A stretch of 64,000 bases of DNA from Pseudoalteromonas sp. GCY (GTDB lineage Bacteria; Pseudomonadota; Gammaproteobacteria; Enterobacterales; Alteromonadaceae): positions 482,001-546,000 of the forward strand of contig NZ_CP068022.1 in the NCBI RefSeq assembly GCF_016695175.1, in the 5' to 3' direction. A program made the position numbers and the translations under genes. Positions 9,758 to 17,512 of this stretch are shown piece by piece. The notes under the pieces are model-generated. The model was given only the letters and a program-made list of their open reading frames with translations, had not been told where the DNA came from and searched no databases. Each line of letters opens with the position of its first letter. Positions within the stretch are counted from its first letter, which is position 1.

Positions 9758-9878
9758 GTTGCGTAAAGTACAAATCAGCAAACATTATCAAATCGAGTTC
9801 TGCCATGATAAGCCATATCAGCTCCAACGTTAGTTACGGAGTTGTAATTGGCCGCATAAACCAACAATGAAGTGAACG

Positions 9879-10754
9879 ATGACTAGAAAAGCAACGACCT
9901 TGAGCCATTACACTACTCGCTTAAATATTGTTATTGATTACATCTATAACAATATTAATCGCGAACTTGATGTGATCACGCTTGCTGATCAATGCCATAT
10001 GTCGACTTATCACTTTCACCGTGTTTATCGCTCAATCGCTGGGGAAACCATCAATGCAACCGTGAGAAGAATGCGACTACATGTTGCCGCAGGTATGTTA
10101 ATTCGTACCCAAGACTCCATTGGAAAGGTGGCTGAGCAGACCGGCTATGCAAGTATTGAAGCGTTTAGCCGCGCATTTTCTCAACGATATAAGCAACCAC
10201 CTAGCCTATTTCGCCAACATGAACAGGCCAAGGCAAAAGGCTGTGCGGCCGAGTTTTATATCATTAAGGTAGATGAGGATTCGAATATGTTTAATGTAGA
10301 ATTAGGCAGTAATGAGCAAATGATGTTAATCGGACTTGAGCACCATGGCGATTACATGCAAATCGGTCAAGCGTTTGAAAAGTTAAACTTACTGGCGCAG
10401 CAACAAGGCTTATTAGATGCAGATACACGTTTCTTTGGTGTGTATTTTGACGACCCAAAAACCGTCGAGGAAAGCAAACTGAAATCAATAGCGACAATTT
10501 TAGTGCCAAAGACAACGGCATCTCTCCCAGAGGGGTTTTGTGAATTCACCATCCCAAAAGGCAAAACAGCTAATTTACTCTATCAAGGTGACTATGCTTC
10601 TCTTGAAACACCTTACGAGTATCTGTTTGGACAATGGTTACCCAATAGCGAGTTTGAGCCTGCCGATGTACCTGTCATCGAAGAATACTTAAATGATGTC
10701 AGAGATACACCACCACACGAGCTTCTCACTCGTATCACTTGTTACATTAAATAA
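9879..10754 (+). CDS. AraC-family regulator with GyrI-like effector domain
   Basis: The 291-residue protein has an N-terminal AraC/XylS DNA-binding domain: two helix-turn-helix units around DVITLADQCHMSTYHFHRVY and KVAEQTGYASIEAFSRAF, within residues 10-110. From about 125 it has a GyrI-like effector-binding domain, the layout of Rob/SoxS-type and multidrug-sensing regulators that bind hydrophobic small molecules. It is 120 bases after the signalling operon and convergent with the TonB receptor at 10860, sharing the terminator at 10817-10850. The target genes are unknown. Confidence 0.87.
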   Translation: MTRKATTLSHYTTRLNIVIDYIYNNINRELDVITLADQCHMSTYHFHRVYRSIAGETINATVRRMRLHVAAGMLIRTQDSIGKVAEQTGYASIEAFSRAFSQRYKQPPSLFRQHEQAKAKGCAAEFYIIKVDEDSNMFNVELGSNEQMMLIGLEHHGDYMQIGQAFEKLNLLAQQQGLLDADTRFFGVYFDDPKTVEESKLKSIATILVPKTTASLPEGFCEFTIPKGKTANLLYQGDYASLETPYEYLFGQWLPNSEFEPADVPVIEEYLNDVRDTPPHELLTRITCYIK

Positions 10755-10816
10755 CTGATTTTTTATCCTGTTCAGGGGTTAACTAATCTAAACGTGACTA
10801 AGTATCGACTGCTTAG

Positions 10817-10850
10817 AAAGAAAAAGGAGGGACTTCCCTCCTTTTTCTTT
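10817..10850. terminator. Bidirectional intrinsic terminator
   Basis: A perfect 15-bp stem (AAAGAAAAAGGAGGG paired with CCCTCCTTTTTCTTT) and a four-base loop ACTT lie between the convergent AraC gene and TonB receptor. T-rich arms on both strands allow it to work in both directions. Confidence 0.9.
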
Positions 10851-10859
10851 GTGAAACAA

Positions 10860-13271
10860 TTAGAACCTATAGTTAAAGCTCAACTTAGCATTGCGCTCAT
10901 TGCCAGGCGTACCACCTAAGAACAATGCTTTACTGTAATAGCGCTCGTCGGTTAGGTTTTCTAGGTTTAGCTGAATGTCGAACTGTTCAGCATCGAACTT
11001 AATTGCCGCATCCCAGCGGGTATAACCATCAATGGTTGCCGTAGGCAGACCGAAAGAAACAGAGTTAATTGTTCGTTCACTCTCATAGTTAATACCAAGA
11101 CTGTACTCCAACGCACCACCAAACCAATCCACTGGTTGAGTATACTTCACCCAAGTGCTAGCAAACTTCTTAGGTACCCCTTTCATTTGACCTGAGCGCT
11201 CACTCGAACGGATCTCAACAGCATCTTGATAGGTTGCGTTCATATTGACACTGATTTGATCGTTCAGTGCTAAATTTAAGTCAAGCTCTACACCTTTTGA
11301 CTCATCTTCATCATCGAAGAAATAGCGCGGAACACTGACATTGTAGTCGTCACCTGGCTGCTCATTATACTCAGGATTGTTATACATTAGGTTTGTGCGT
11401 TTTGTTTCAAACCACACTAATGAACCCAATAAATCTTCGTCAAAGGCAGTAAAACGCAAACCAATATCTAACGTTTCAGATTCCGAGTCAGGCCTATTTT
11501 TACGGTTCGCATCAGCTTCATTTTCTAGACTACCAAGCACACTGTAGGCAGTACGACCTTTTGCCATATTTACAAAAGCAGAAAGCTGAGGAGTCACTTG
11601 ATAATTCAAGCCAATATTATACGTCATACCAGCATCATCCGTGTCCAACTCTTCACTCTCTTCAGGTGAACGGTCAGTGCCTAAATGCTGATATTTTTGT
11701 TCAACGCTAGTATATGCAAGACCAGCACGAGCAGTTAGCGCATCGGTGATATACACCACTTCTTGTGCACTAATACCATACGCCGTAAGCGTTTTATCGT
11801 AGTTACTACGTAGCGATGGGTTATAATCCTCGAACTCGCCTGTCGGCCAGTTTGGCTCGCGAATATCTAAGATAAATGGAATTGAACCTTTACCATCGGC
11901 ATCATATGCAGACCAACTTTTTAAGCGCATATCACGATTTTCATAGTTAACGCTAACTAAGTGCTCACCGCTCAAAGAACCCATATCCCAAGTTAACTGT
12001 AAATCAGCAAAGTACTGCCAAGTTTTTTCGCTGGCAACTTGACGGCGATACTCTTGACGGCGAGCCGCATAAGGATATAGCACATCATCAATCACAAGCG
12101 GGGCTCTTGGGTTTGCATTTATCACACCATTGCGCTCCCAATAAACATAATTATAAGCACCTGTTTGGCGAACAAAATCCGAATCGTAACTGCGCCATAA
12201 TATCTGCTGGGTTAGCTTTGAGCTGCGATTTAAGTACCAATCGTGACGAAGCTTTATCCGTAACTCTTCACCTTCATTAGGACGAGATAAAGGAGAAATA
12301 AGATTCCCATCGCCAAGATTGAAAGGCTTTAAGCCATCACCAATACGGATTGACTCGGCAAGTTGCGCGCGCTGTTCATCATTCAGTTGTACACCTAACC
12401 ATTTACCTTTCTCGGCATCATATTGCGGGTCATTTGGCAAGCGTTCAGCTGTAACCTGTCCTGGTTGCCCTGTAATGCTATCCCAGTTAATAATGCGTAC
12501 AGGGTCGCCGATTGAATCTACTTGTTGTGAGTCATCAATATAAGCCGTTGAAAGTAAAAATGAGTGCTCGCTGCTTGGGTCGAAACGTAAGCTTGCATAG
12601 ATTTCGTCTCTATTTGATTCTAGATCTCGATAGCCGTCGCTACGCTCATGGTTTGCGACAAGACGGTAGGCAAGCTGGTCAGTAATTGCATCTGTAAAAT
12701 CAACGCCCAAGCCATAAGTATTCCATGCGCCCACTTTACCGTTAATTGCAAGCGCTTGTTCAAATTGTGGCTTTTTCTCGACTAAGTTGACTACACCACC
12801 TGCTGCACCAATACCATAAAGGCCGGTAGCAGGACCTTTTAACACTTCAATACTTTCGATGTTGGTTAAGGAGCGTGTTGGGTTAAAGCTGTTTCCTAAG
12901 TCAGCACCACCATACATACCATCATAGGTATAGTTTACGCCTAGACCACGAACCATTAGTGAATCACCAATGCCGTAGTTATTACCTGCCTGAGATAAAC
13001 CACTTACGTTGCGTAGTGCTTCTTGTAAAGTCGCTGCACTTTGCGAATCTAGTAGCTCTTTGTCAACAACAACAACCGCTGCGGGGGTCTGCATAAGATC
13101 CATATTAGACTTAGTTGCAGTTCCAGATTGCAAAATAATTTTATTATGTTTGCCATAGACACTGATTTTTTCTATGTCTTCAGAAGCGAATGCCGTTGTG
13201 CTTGCACCTAGTAAAGCCAACTTAACCGCAACGCATGAGGCGGAAAGAACAGAAGAGCGAGTGTATTGCAT
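10860..13271 (-). CDS. TonB-dependent siderophore receptor
   Basis: The 803-residue outer-membrane receptor begins with a signal peptide (MQYTRSSVLSASCVAVKLAL..., cleavage after AFA). A plug domain follows at about 60-190 with the markers VVVVDKELLDSQSAATLQEA and SIEVLKGPATGLYGIGAAGG. The rest is a 22-strand barrel ending NAKLSFNYRF, with the C-terminal Phe needed for outer-membrane insertion. Such receptors import ferric siderophores using TonB energy. A Fur-like box at 13377-13395 and a perfect inverted repeat at 13301-13334 lie upstream, so iron repression is expected. The particular siderophore cannot be told from sequence alone. Confidence 0.9.
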   Translation of the reverse strand: MQYTRSSVLSASCVAVKLALLGASTTAFASEDIEKISVYGKHNKIILQSGTATKSNMDLMQTPAAVVVVDKELLDSQSAATLQEALRNVSGLSQAGNNYGIGDSLMVRGLGVNYTYDGMYGGADLGNSFNPTRSLTNIESIEVLKGPATGLYGIGAAGGVVNLVEKKPQFEQALAINGKVGAWNTYGLGVDFTDAITDQLAYRLVANHERSDGYRDLESNRDEIYASLRFDPSSEHSFLLSTAYIDDSQQVDSIGDPVRIINWDSITGQPGQVTAERLPNDPQYDAEKGKWLGVQLNDEQRAQLAESIRIGDGLKPFNLGDGNLISPLSRPNEGEELRIKLRHDWYLNRSSKLTQQILWRSYDSDFVRQTGAYNYVYWERNGVINANPRAPLVIDDVLYPYAARRQEYRRQVASEKTWQYFADLQLTWDMGSLSGEHLVSVNYENRDMRLKSWSAYDADGKGSIPFILDIREPNWPTGEFEDYNPSLRSNYDKTLTAYGISAQEVVYITDALTARAGLAYTSVEQKYQHLGTDRSPEESEELDTDDAGMTYNIGLNYQVTPQLSAFVNMAKGRTAYSVLGSLENEADANRKNRPDSESETLDIGLRFTAFDEDLLGSLVWFETKRTNLMYNNPEYNEQPGDDYNVSVPRYFFDDEDESKGVELDLNLALNDQISVNMNATYQDAVEIRSSERSGQMKGVPKKFASTWVKYTQPVDWFGGALEYSLGINYESERTINSVSFGLPTATIDGYTRWDAAIKFDAEQFDIQLNLENLTDERYYSKALFLGGTPGNERNAKLSFNYRF

Positions 13272-13300
13272 TTTTTAACTCCAAACTACGCAATTGGATC

Positions 13301-13334
13301 TTTCTGAAATAGCCACGGATACCTATTTCAGAAA
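13301..13334. promoter_or_regulatory. 12-bp perfect inverted repeat in receptor leader
   Basis: TTTCTGAAATAG and CTATTTCAGAAA are separated by ten bases, 30 bases upstream of the receptor start and downstream of the Fur-like box. It could be an RNA hairpin in the leader or an operator for a second regulator. Confidence 0.55.
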
Positions 13335-13376
13335 ATAATTTATCAGAGAGGGGGCGAAGTTTAGCAAAACAATAGT

Positions 13377-13395
13377 AATGATAACAACTATCATT
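13377..13395. promoter_or_regulatory. Fur-like box
   Basis: AATGATAACAACTATCATT is an inverted repeat (AATGATA/TATCATT) resembling the 19-bp Fur consensus GATAATGATAATCATTATC. It lies about 105 bases upstream of the TonB receptor start, which fits iron-dependent repression. Confidence 0.65.
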
Positions 13396-13540
13396 TACAT
13401 TTTAAATTTGTAATGTTTTTTGCAATACACGCAAAGATGATAATAAAGTGTAACGGATGGATATTTTTATTAAGCAAGAATAATCTAACTTCGTTATTTC
13501 CTCGCTTCGCGGCTTACCCAATTTTGTAAACCGCATTAGA

Positions 13541-14446
13541 TTAAAACAATCCTAGCAGCGTCGGATATAACTCATAACAGGTAAAGCTCACTTCAAGCCC
13601 AATCAAGACTAAAAGAAAACTGACCAGATGCCCTACTTTTACTTTTGAACAAACATAAGCGCCTAATGGGGCACCAACGACCACAATCGGTATTGCCGCT
13701 AGCAAATAGCTATTTATTTCACTGGTGATCGTATTGAGGTGCCATGCATTGATGCTACTTCCAATCAATGAGGTAAACGTCATCACCACGACAGAGGTTG
13801 CCGTCGCCTTTTTCACATCTGCATTATAAGCAATCACCAACAAGGCAAAGAGCGCAATATCTGCACCCGACCCTACTAATCCACTCGCTATACCTCCGAT
13901 TAATGCTACGACCATAAAGCGTAGCATTTTAGGTTGGATATACTCACTGCTAGGTTGATGATGTGCCTTACGCCACCATCTCAACATCAGCGTTAGCGCA
14001 AAGCAGAGCAGCAAGAAACTAAAAATAGACTTAACGAGCAGCCTTGGTGCCAGAGGCGCGATATATAATAGGCTGAGCGTTACACCAAGCGCAGCCATTG
14101 GCAACGCCATTAAAATAACGTTTTTATATACTGGAATACGGCGACAGAAAATAGTAATGGTCGCCGCTGTCATACCAAAGCTTTGTATCGCGAGAGAAAA
14201 TACCTTGGCAGTAGCGGGATCTATGTCCAATAATTTAGTCATCACAGGAAATGCAACGGCGCCACCACCTAATGCCGTTCCACCTGCCACAAACGATCCC
14301 AACGCCATGGTAAGCGCAATATGGGATTCACTGATAATTTGGCCAAGCGCCTGATAAAAGCCTTGTACCCAGATCAACGTAGCGTACACACCCAGTGTAA
14401 AAAATAACGGCCACATTGTCGGTTTTGTTATTCGTTGCAACATCAT
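13541..14446 (-). CDS. TauE/SafE-family anion (sulfite-type) exporter
   Basis: The 301-residue membrane protein has eight or nine hydrophobic segments and the family's two half-repeats, each with a glycine-rich turn (GGGAVAFPV at about 60-68; GLVGSGADIALFALL at about 190-204). Members export sulfite, sulfoacetate or related organosulfur anions. It is transcribed divergently from the desulfurase-dioxygenase-rhodanese fusion at 14699, with 252 bases between the starts. That context suggests that it exports the sulfite the fusion would produce. The substrate remains inference. Confidence 0.85.
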   Translation of the reverse strand: MMLQRITKPTMWPLFFTLGVYATLIWVQGFYQALGQIISESHIALTMALGSFVAGGTALGGGAVAFPVMTKLLDIDPATAKVFSLAIQSFGMTAATITIFCRRIPVYKNVILMALPMAALGVTLSLLYIAPLAPRLLVKSIFSFLLLCFALTLMLRWWRKAHHQPSSEYIQPKMLRFMVVALIGGIASGLVGSGADIALFALLVIAYNADVKKATATSVVVMTFTSLIGSSINAWHLNTITSEINSYLLAAIPIVVVGAPLGAYVCSKVKVGHLVSFLLVLIGLEVSFTCYELYPTLLGLF

Positions 14447-14698
14447 TCATCCATTACTCTAAGAGCCTTTCCTTACCATTACAGTTACCTTGCCCGCCTT
14501 GCCTTTGAGCGAACGCAATTAAACATGATGAATACATTTTTTTCAAATTAATTTTACATTAAACATCACTCTATCTAGTCTGCAAGAAACACATCCTCAA
14601 TAGTTGAAACGTACGCCTATCTCCCTTATTATAACTATAAATAATTACTTATTACTTTTTGTTATATCGGTAATTTGCTTATACCTAAAGGCTCAGTC

Positions 14699-16966
14699 AT
14701 GACAGTAGAAACGGTGTTACCTCAAATATATCTAGATGCTAATGCAACAACCCCTGTATTAGAGCAAGCAGCAGACGCAGCATTGGTTACCATGAAAACC
14801 ATGTTTGGCAACCCCAGCAGCAGCCATATTACAGGCCTTCAAGCGAAGCAACTGATGGAGCACACTCGCCAAAAAGCACGTGCTGTTTTAGGTTCTGGTC
14901 ATGGTCGAGTGATCTTCACCAGTGGTGCAACCGAGGGCATCCAAACCGGCATACTATCAGCCCTTTGTGAAGCAAAAAAGAAGATACAGCCAAACACAAA
15001 ATATACACTACTTTACGGGGCAACTGAACACAAAGCGGTACCAGAATCACTCAAACATTGGAATCAAATTTTAGAAATTAATGCTGATGTCAAAGCCATT
15101 CCGGTTGATGGTGCAGGTAATCTGGATTTAGCGTTTATCGCAAATGAAGTGCCTAATGCGCTAATGATTTGTACTATGGCTGTTAATAATGAAACCGGTG
15201 TATATCAAGACCTGAACAAATTAGAAGAAGTAATAAGAAAGCATAATTCAGATATTTTTTGGATGGTTGACTGTGTGCAAGCCCTGGGCAAACGCAGCTT
15301 AAACCTAGCGAGAACAACAATTGACTACGCACCTTTTAGCGGCCATAAGCTCTATGCACCAAAAGGCATCGGTTTTGTTTATATTAGAGAAACCGCGCCG
15401 TTTACGCCATTTATTGCAGGAGGCGGTCAAGAGAGCGGTTTACGCTCGGGGACAGAAAATTTGCCTGGCCTTGCCGCACTGAATGTGATTTTTGACGAAC
15501 TGCTAAAAGAAAATGACAGCCAATTTGCAAGCGTAGATAAACTACACGATTTTCGAAATCAGCTGGCGCAAACGCTCAAAGATGCGTTCCCGACAATTGT
15601 ATTTAATAATCAATTCAGTAATAGCGTTCCAACTACACTAAACTTTGCAATTCCGGGATTTAGCTCAAAAGAAATCATGGATTTGTTCGACGCAGCAAAC
15701 ATCCGTGTCAGCTCGGGCTCAGCGTGCAGTTCAAAGGTAACGCGCAGTTTTGTGCTAGATGCCATGGGACTTCCTGCATGGCAAAGCGAATCGGCTATTC
15801 GACTGTCTTTTGGTCCTGCCACAACCCAAACTGAAATAGACGCGGCGTGTGAGCGCATTCTCCATTGTGCTCAGGCACTCGGTCACAGCTGTCTCATGCA
15901 AGCGGCGAATGGCGTTAATAATAAAGAAGCGCTTGACGGTCTAGTACAATTCAAAGTGGGTGGTGCATGCTGTTGGCTGTTTGCAGATAAGCAATCAAAA
16001 ACGGCGATTATTATCGATCCGCTTCCTGAGTTGGTAGAACGTCTTAATACGATATTGGAATGCCAGCAGCTAACACTGCTCGCCGCGCTTGATACTCATG
16101 GGCACGCCGATCACGAGTCGAGTAGAACCGCACTGAATTTACCAAAGCAAACATGCGATCATTTAGGCTGGCCAACTCAAGCTACACACATTGAATTTAA
16201 AGGCCAGTCACTTGAAGCGCTAGCTATTGGTCACTACCGTCTTGCAAAACTAGCCACCCCAGGACATACGGAAGATAGCGTCACCTTTATGCTATTGGAG
16301 CAACGACAAGGTGAGTACACCATTAGGTACGTTTTTTGTGGTGATCTAATCCTGATGGGAGCACTAGGTAGAACCAACTTCTCCACCAGCTCATCAAAAG
16401 CGATGCTACACAGTATCCAGCTACTTGCTCAACTTATCGAAACCGATACTTTGTTATGTCCAAGCCACGACTACAACAATGAGTTTGCAACCACCCTAGC
16501 GGCAGAGTGTAATCGCAATTTGCTATTAAATAGTGTACTTCAACATGACGTTGCAGTTGATATATTTGTCGAGAAAAAGGCACTAATAGACAAAAACATT
16601 GTTGATGAGGCTGGCAGTGAGATCATGTGTGGCGCAACGGTTTGTAATAAAAACCAATTTGAACTGCACGAGTACACCACAAAAGAGCTCAATGCTCACA
16701 TCGCTAACAACGAAGGTGTGCTGTTAATTGATATACGTGAACCGCATGAATATGCCCTAAACCACGACAGAGCATTTGATCAAAATGTGCCCCTCACCCG
16801 CCTTACTGACTTTATTTGCAAACATAGTCAAGACAAGTCGAAAGAATTGGTGTTGGTGTGTCGCAGCGGCAGCCGTTCACAAGTTGCCGCACAAGCGTTG
16901 GCGAGGCTTGGCTTTCATAATATCGGACATTTAAAAGGAGGATATGCACTCATCCCATCAGCATAA
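14699..16966 (+). CDS. Cysteine desulfurase-persulfide dioxygenase-rhodanese fusion
   Basis: Three sulfur enzymes are joined in 755 residues. Residues 1-395 are a class V aminotransferase-fold cysteine desulfurase (NifS/IscS type): PLP lysine K217 in SGHKLYAPKG and persulfide cysteine C343 in SSGSACSS. Residues 410-610 are a metallo-beta-lactamase fold with ETHE1/persulfide-dioxygenase-like iron ligands H467-G-H-A-D-H472, H523 in TPGHT, D549 in CGD and H590 in PSHD. Residues 655-755 are a rhodanese domain with active C721 in VCRSGSRS. All key residues are intact. ATG 14699 is preferred over TTG 14675 because AAAGG lies upstream at good spacing. Likely chemistry: cysteine sulfur to protein or carrier persulfide, then oxidation to sulfite. 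A divergent TauE/SafE exporter is the neighbour. Confidence 0.9.
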   Translation: MTVETVLPQIYLDANATTPVLEQAADAALVTMKTMFGNPSSSHITGLQAKQLMEHTRQKARAVLGSGHGRVIFTSGATEGIQTGILSALCEAKKKIQPNTKYTLLYGATEHKAVPESLKHWNQILEINADVKAIPVDGAGNLDLAFIANEVPNALMICTMAVNNETGVYQDLNKLEEVIRKHNSDIFWMVDCVQALGKRSLNLARTTIDYAPFSGHKLYAPKGIGFVYIRETAPFTPFIAGGGQESGLRSGTENLPGLAALNVIFDELLKENDSQFASVDKLHDFRNQLAQTLKDAFPTIVFNNQFSNSVPTTLNFAIPGFSSKEIMDLFDAANIRVSSGSACSSKVTRSFVLDAMGLPAWQSESAIRLSFGPATTQTEIDAACERILHCAQALGHSCLMQAANGVNNKEALDGLVQFKVGGACCWLFADKQSKTAIIIDPLPELVERLNTILECQQLTLLAALDTHGHADHESSRTALNLPKQTCDHLGWPTQATHIEFKGQSLEALAIGHYRLAKLATPGHTEDSVTFMLLEQRQGEYTIRYVFCGDLILMGALGRTNFSTSSSKAMLHSIQLLAQLIETDTLLCPSHDYNNEFATTLAAECNRNLLLNSVLQHDVAVDIFVEKKALIDKNIVDEAGSEIMCGATVCNKNQFELHEYTTKELNAHIANNEGVLLIDIREPHEYALNHDRAFDQNVPLTRLTDFICKHSQDKSKELVLVCRSGSRSQVAAQALARLGFHNIGHLKGGYALIPSA

Positions 16967-16985
16967 CCTGCCCTATTTCCTTTCT

Positions 16986-17019
16986 AAAGCCCCTACAGCG
17001 CTTGCTATGGGGCTTTTTT
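16986..17019 (+). terminator. Intrinsic terminator of the sulfur fusion gene
   Basis: AAAGCCCC pairs with GGGGCTTT across a 15-base loop, followed by a T run, 20 bases after the stop codon. Confidence 0.85.
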
Positions 17020-17063
17020 GATCTCACTTTTCATCACTACCGTACGAATACTAAAAATGACTA

Positions 17064-17225
17064 ATACCAATTAGCTTAATTAAGTGATCTATTTTGAGGC
17101 GAGAAAATCTTGTCGATAACAAGGCGAAAATTTTGCTATTTAGTTGTTCTAAATGATAAATTTTTACCGCAGTTAGCGTCAGATTTGCTCCTTCAAATTG
17201 AGCAAGTATTAAGACTAATTGGTAT
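17064..17225. mobile_element. MITE-like element, 162 bp
   Basis: The element begins ATACCAATTAGCTTAAT and ends with its near-complement ATTAAGACTAATTGGTAT. It has no credible gene; the 89-codon frame across it is incidental. No target duplication is obvious. A shorter copy of the left end is at 33617-33641. It ends nine bases before the DUF2256 start codon. Confidence 0.6.
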
Positions 17226-17234
17226 CAACCTTAA

Positions 17235-17396
17235 ATGGCTTATAAGAAAACAAACCTACCTTATAAAGTATGCCCTATTTGCGAACGTCCCTTTTATTGG
17301 CGGAAAAAATGGCAAAGAGACTGGGATAACGTTAAGTACTGCTCAAAGCGCTGTGCTTCTGAGCGCCGCTCAAGTATAAGGCACAACAATACTTAG
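17235..17396 (+). CDS. DUF2256 small zinc-ribbon-like protein
   Basis: This 53-codon gene encodes [20 protein letters not shown] followed by [20 protein letters not shown]. It has two CxxC-like pairs (C13/C16 and C36/C40) and the W-rich centre typical of the DUF2256 family, whose members are about 50 residues and of unknown role. The pattern suggests a treble-clef or zinc-ribbon fold. A MITE-like element ends directly upstream and there is no good Shine-Dalgarno sequence, so its native promoter may have been displaced. Family recognition is firm; function is unknown. Confidence 0.85.
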   Translation: MAYKKTNLPYKVCPICERPFYWRKKWQRDWDNVKYCSKRCASERRSSIRHNNT

Positions 17397-17449
17397 TGAA
17401 TGTTGTAACTAGAATAAAGCTTTGTAATATTTGCAAATTACAGAACAAT

Positions 17450-17468
17450 AATATTGATAATCACTCTC
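17450..17468. promoter_or_regulatory. Fur-like box
   Basis: AATATTGATAATCACTCTC matches 15 of 19 positions of GATAATGATAATCATTATC. It is 45 bases upstream of the siderophore receptor start. Confidence 0.6.
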
Positions 17469-17512
17469 ATCTACAATATCATTTGCGCAAACTTAGATCA
17501 TAGGGATTAATC

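Noticed and set aside
13498..13524. Inverted repeat GCGGCTTAC/GTAAACCGC after the TauE-type gene
   Set aside because: One mismatch and no T tract; too weak to call a terminator.
17110..17379. 89-codon frame rich in hydrophobic residues
   Set aside because: Most of it lies in the MITE-like element and the rest overlaps the DUF2256 gene in another frame; no ribosome site.
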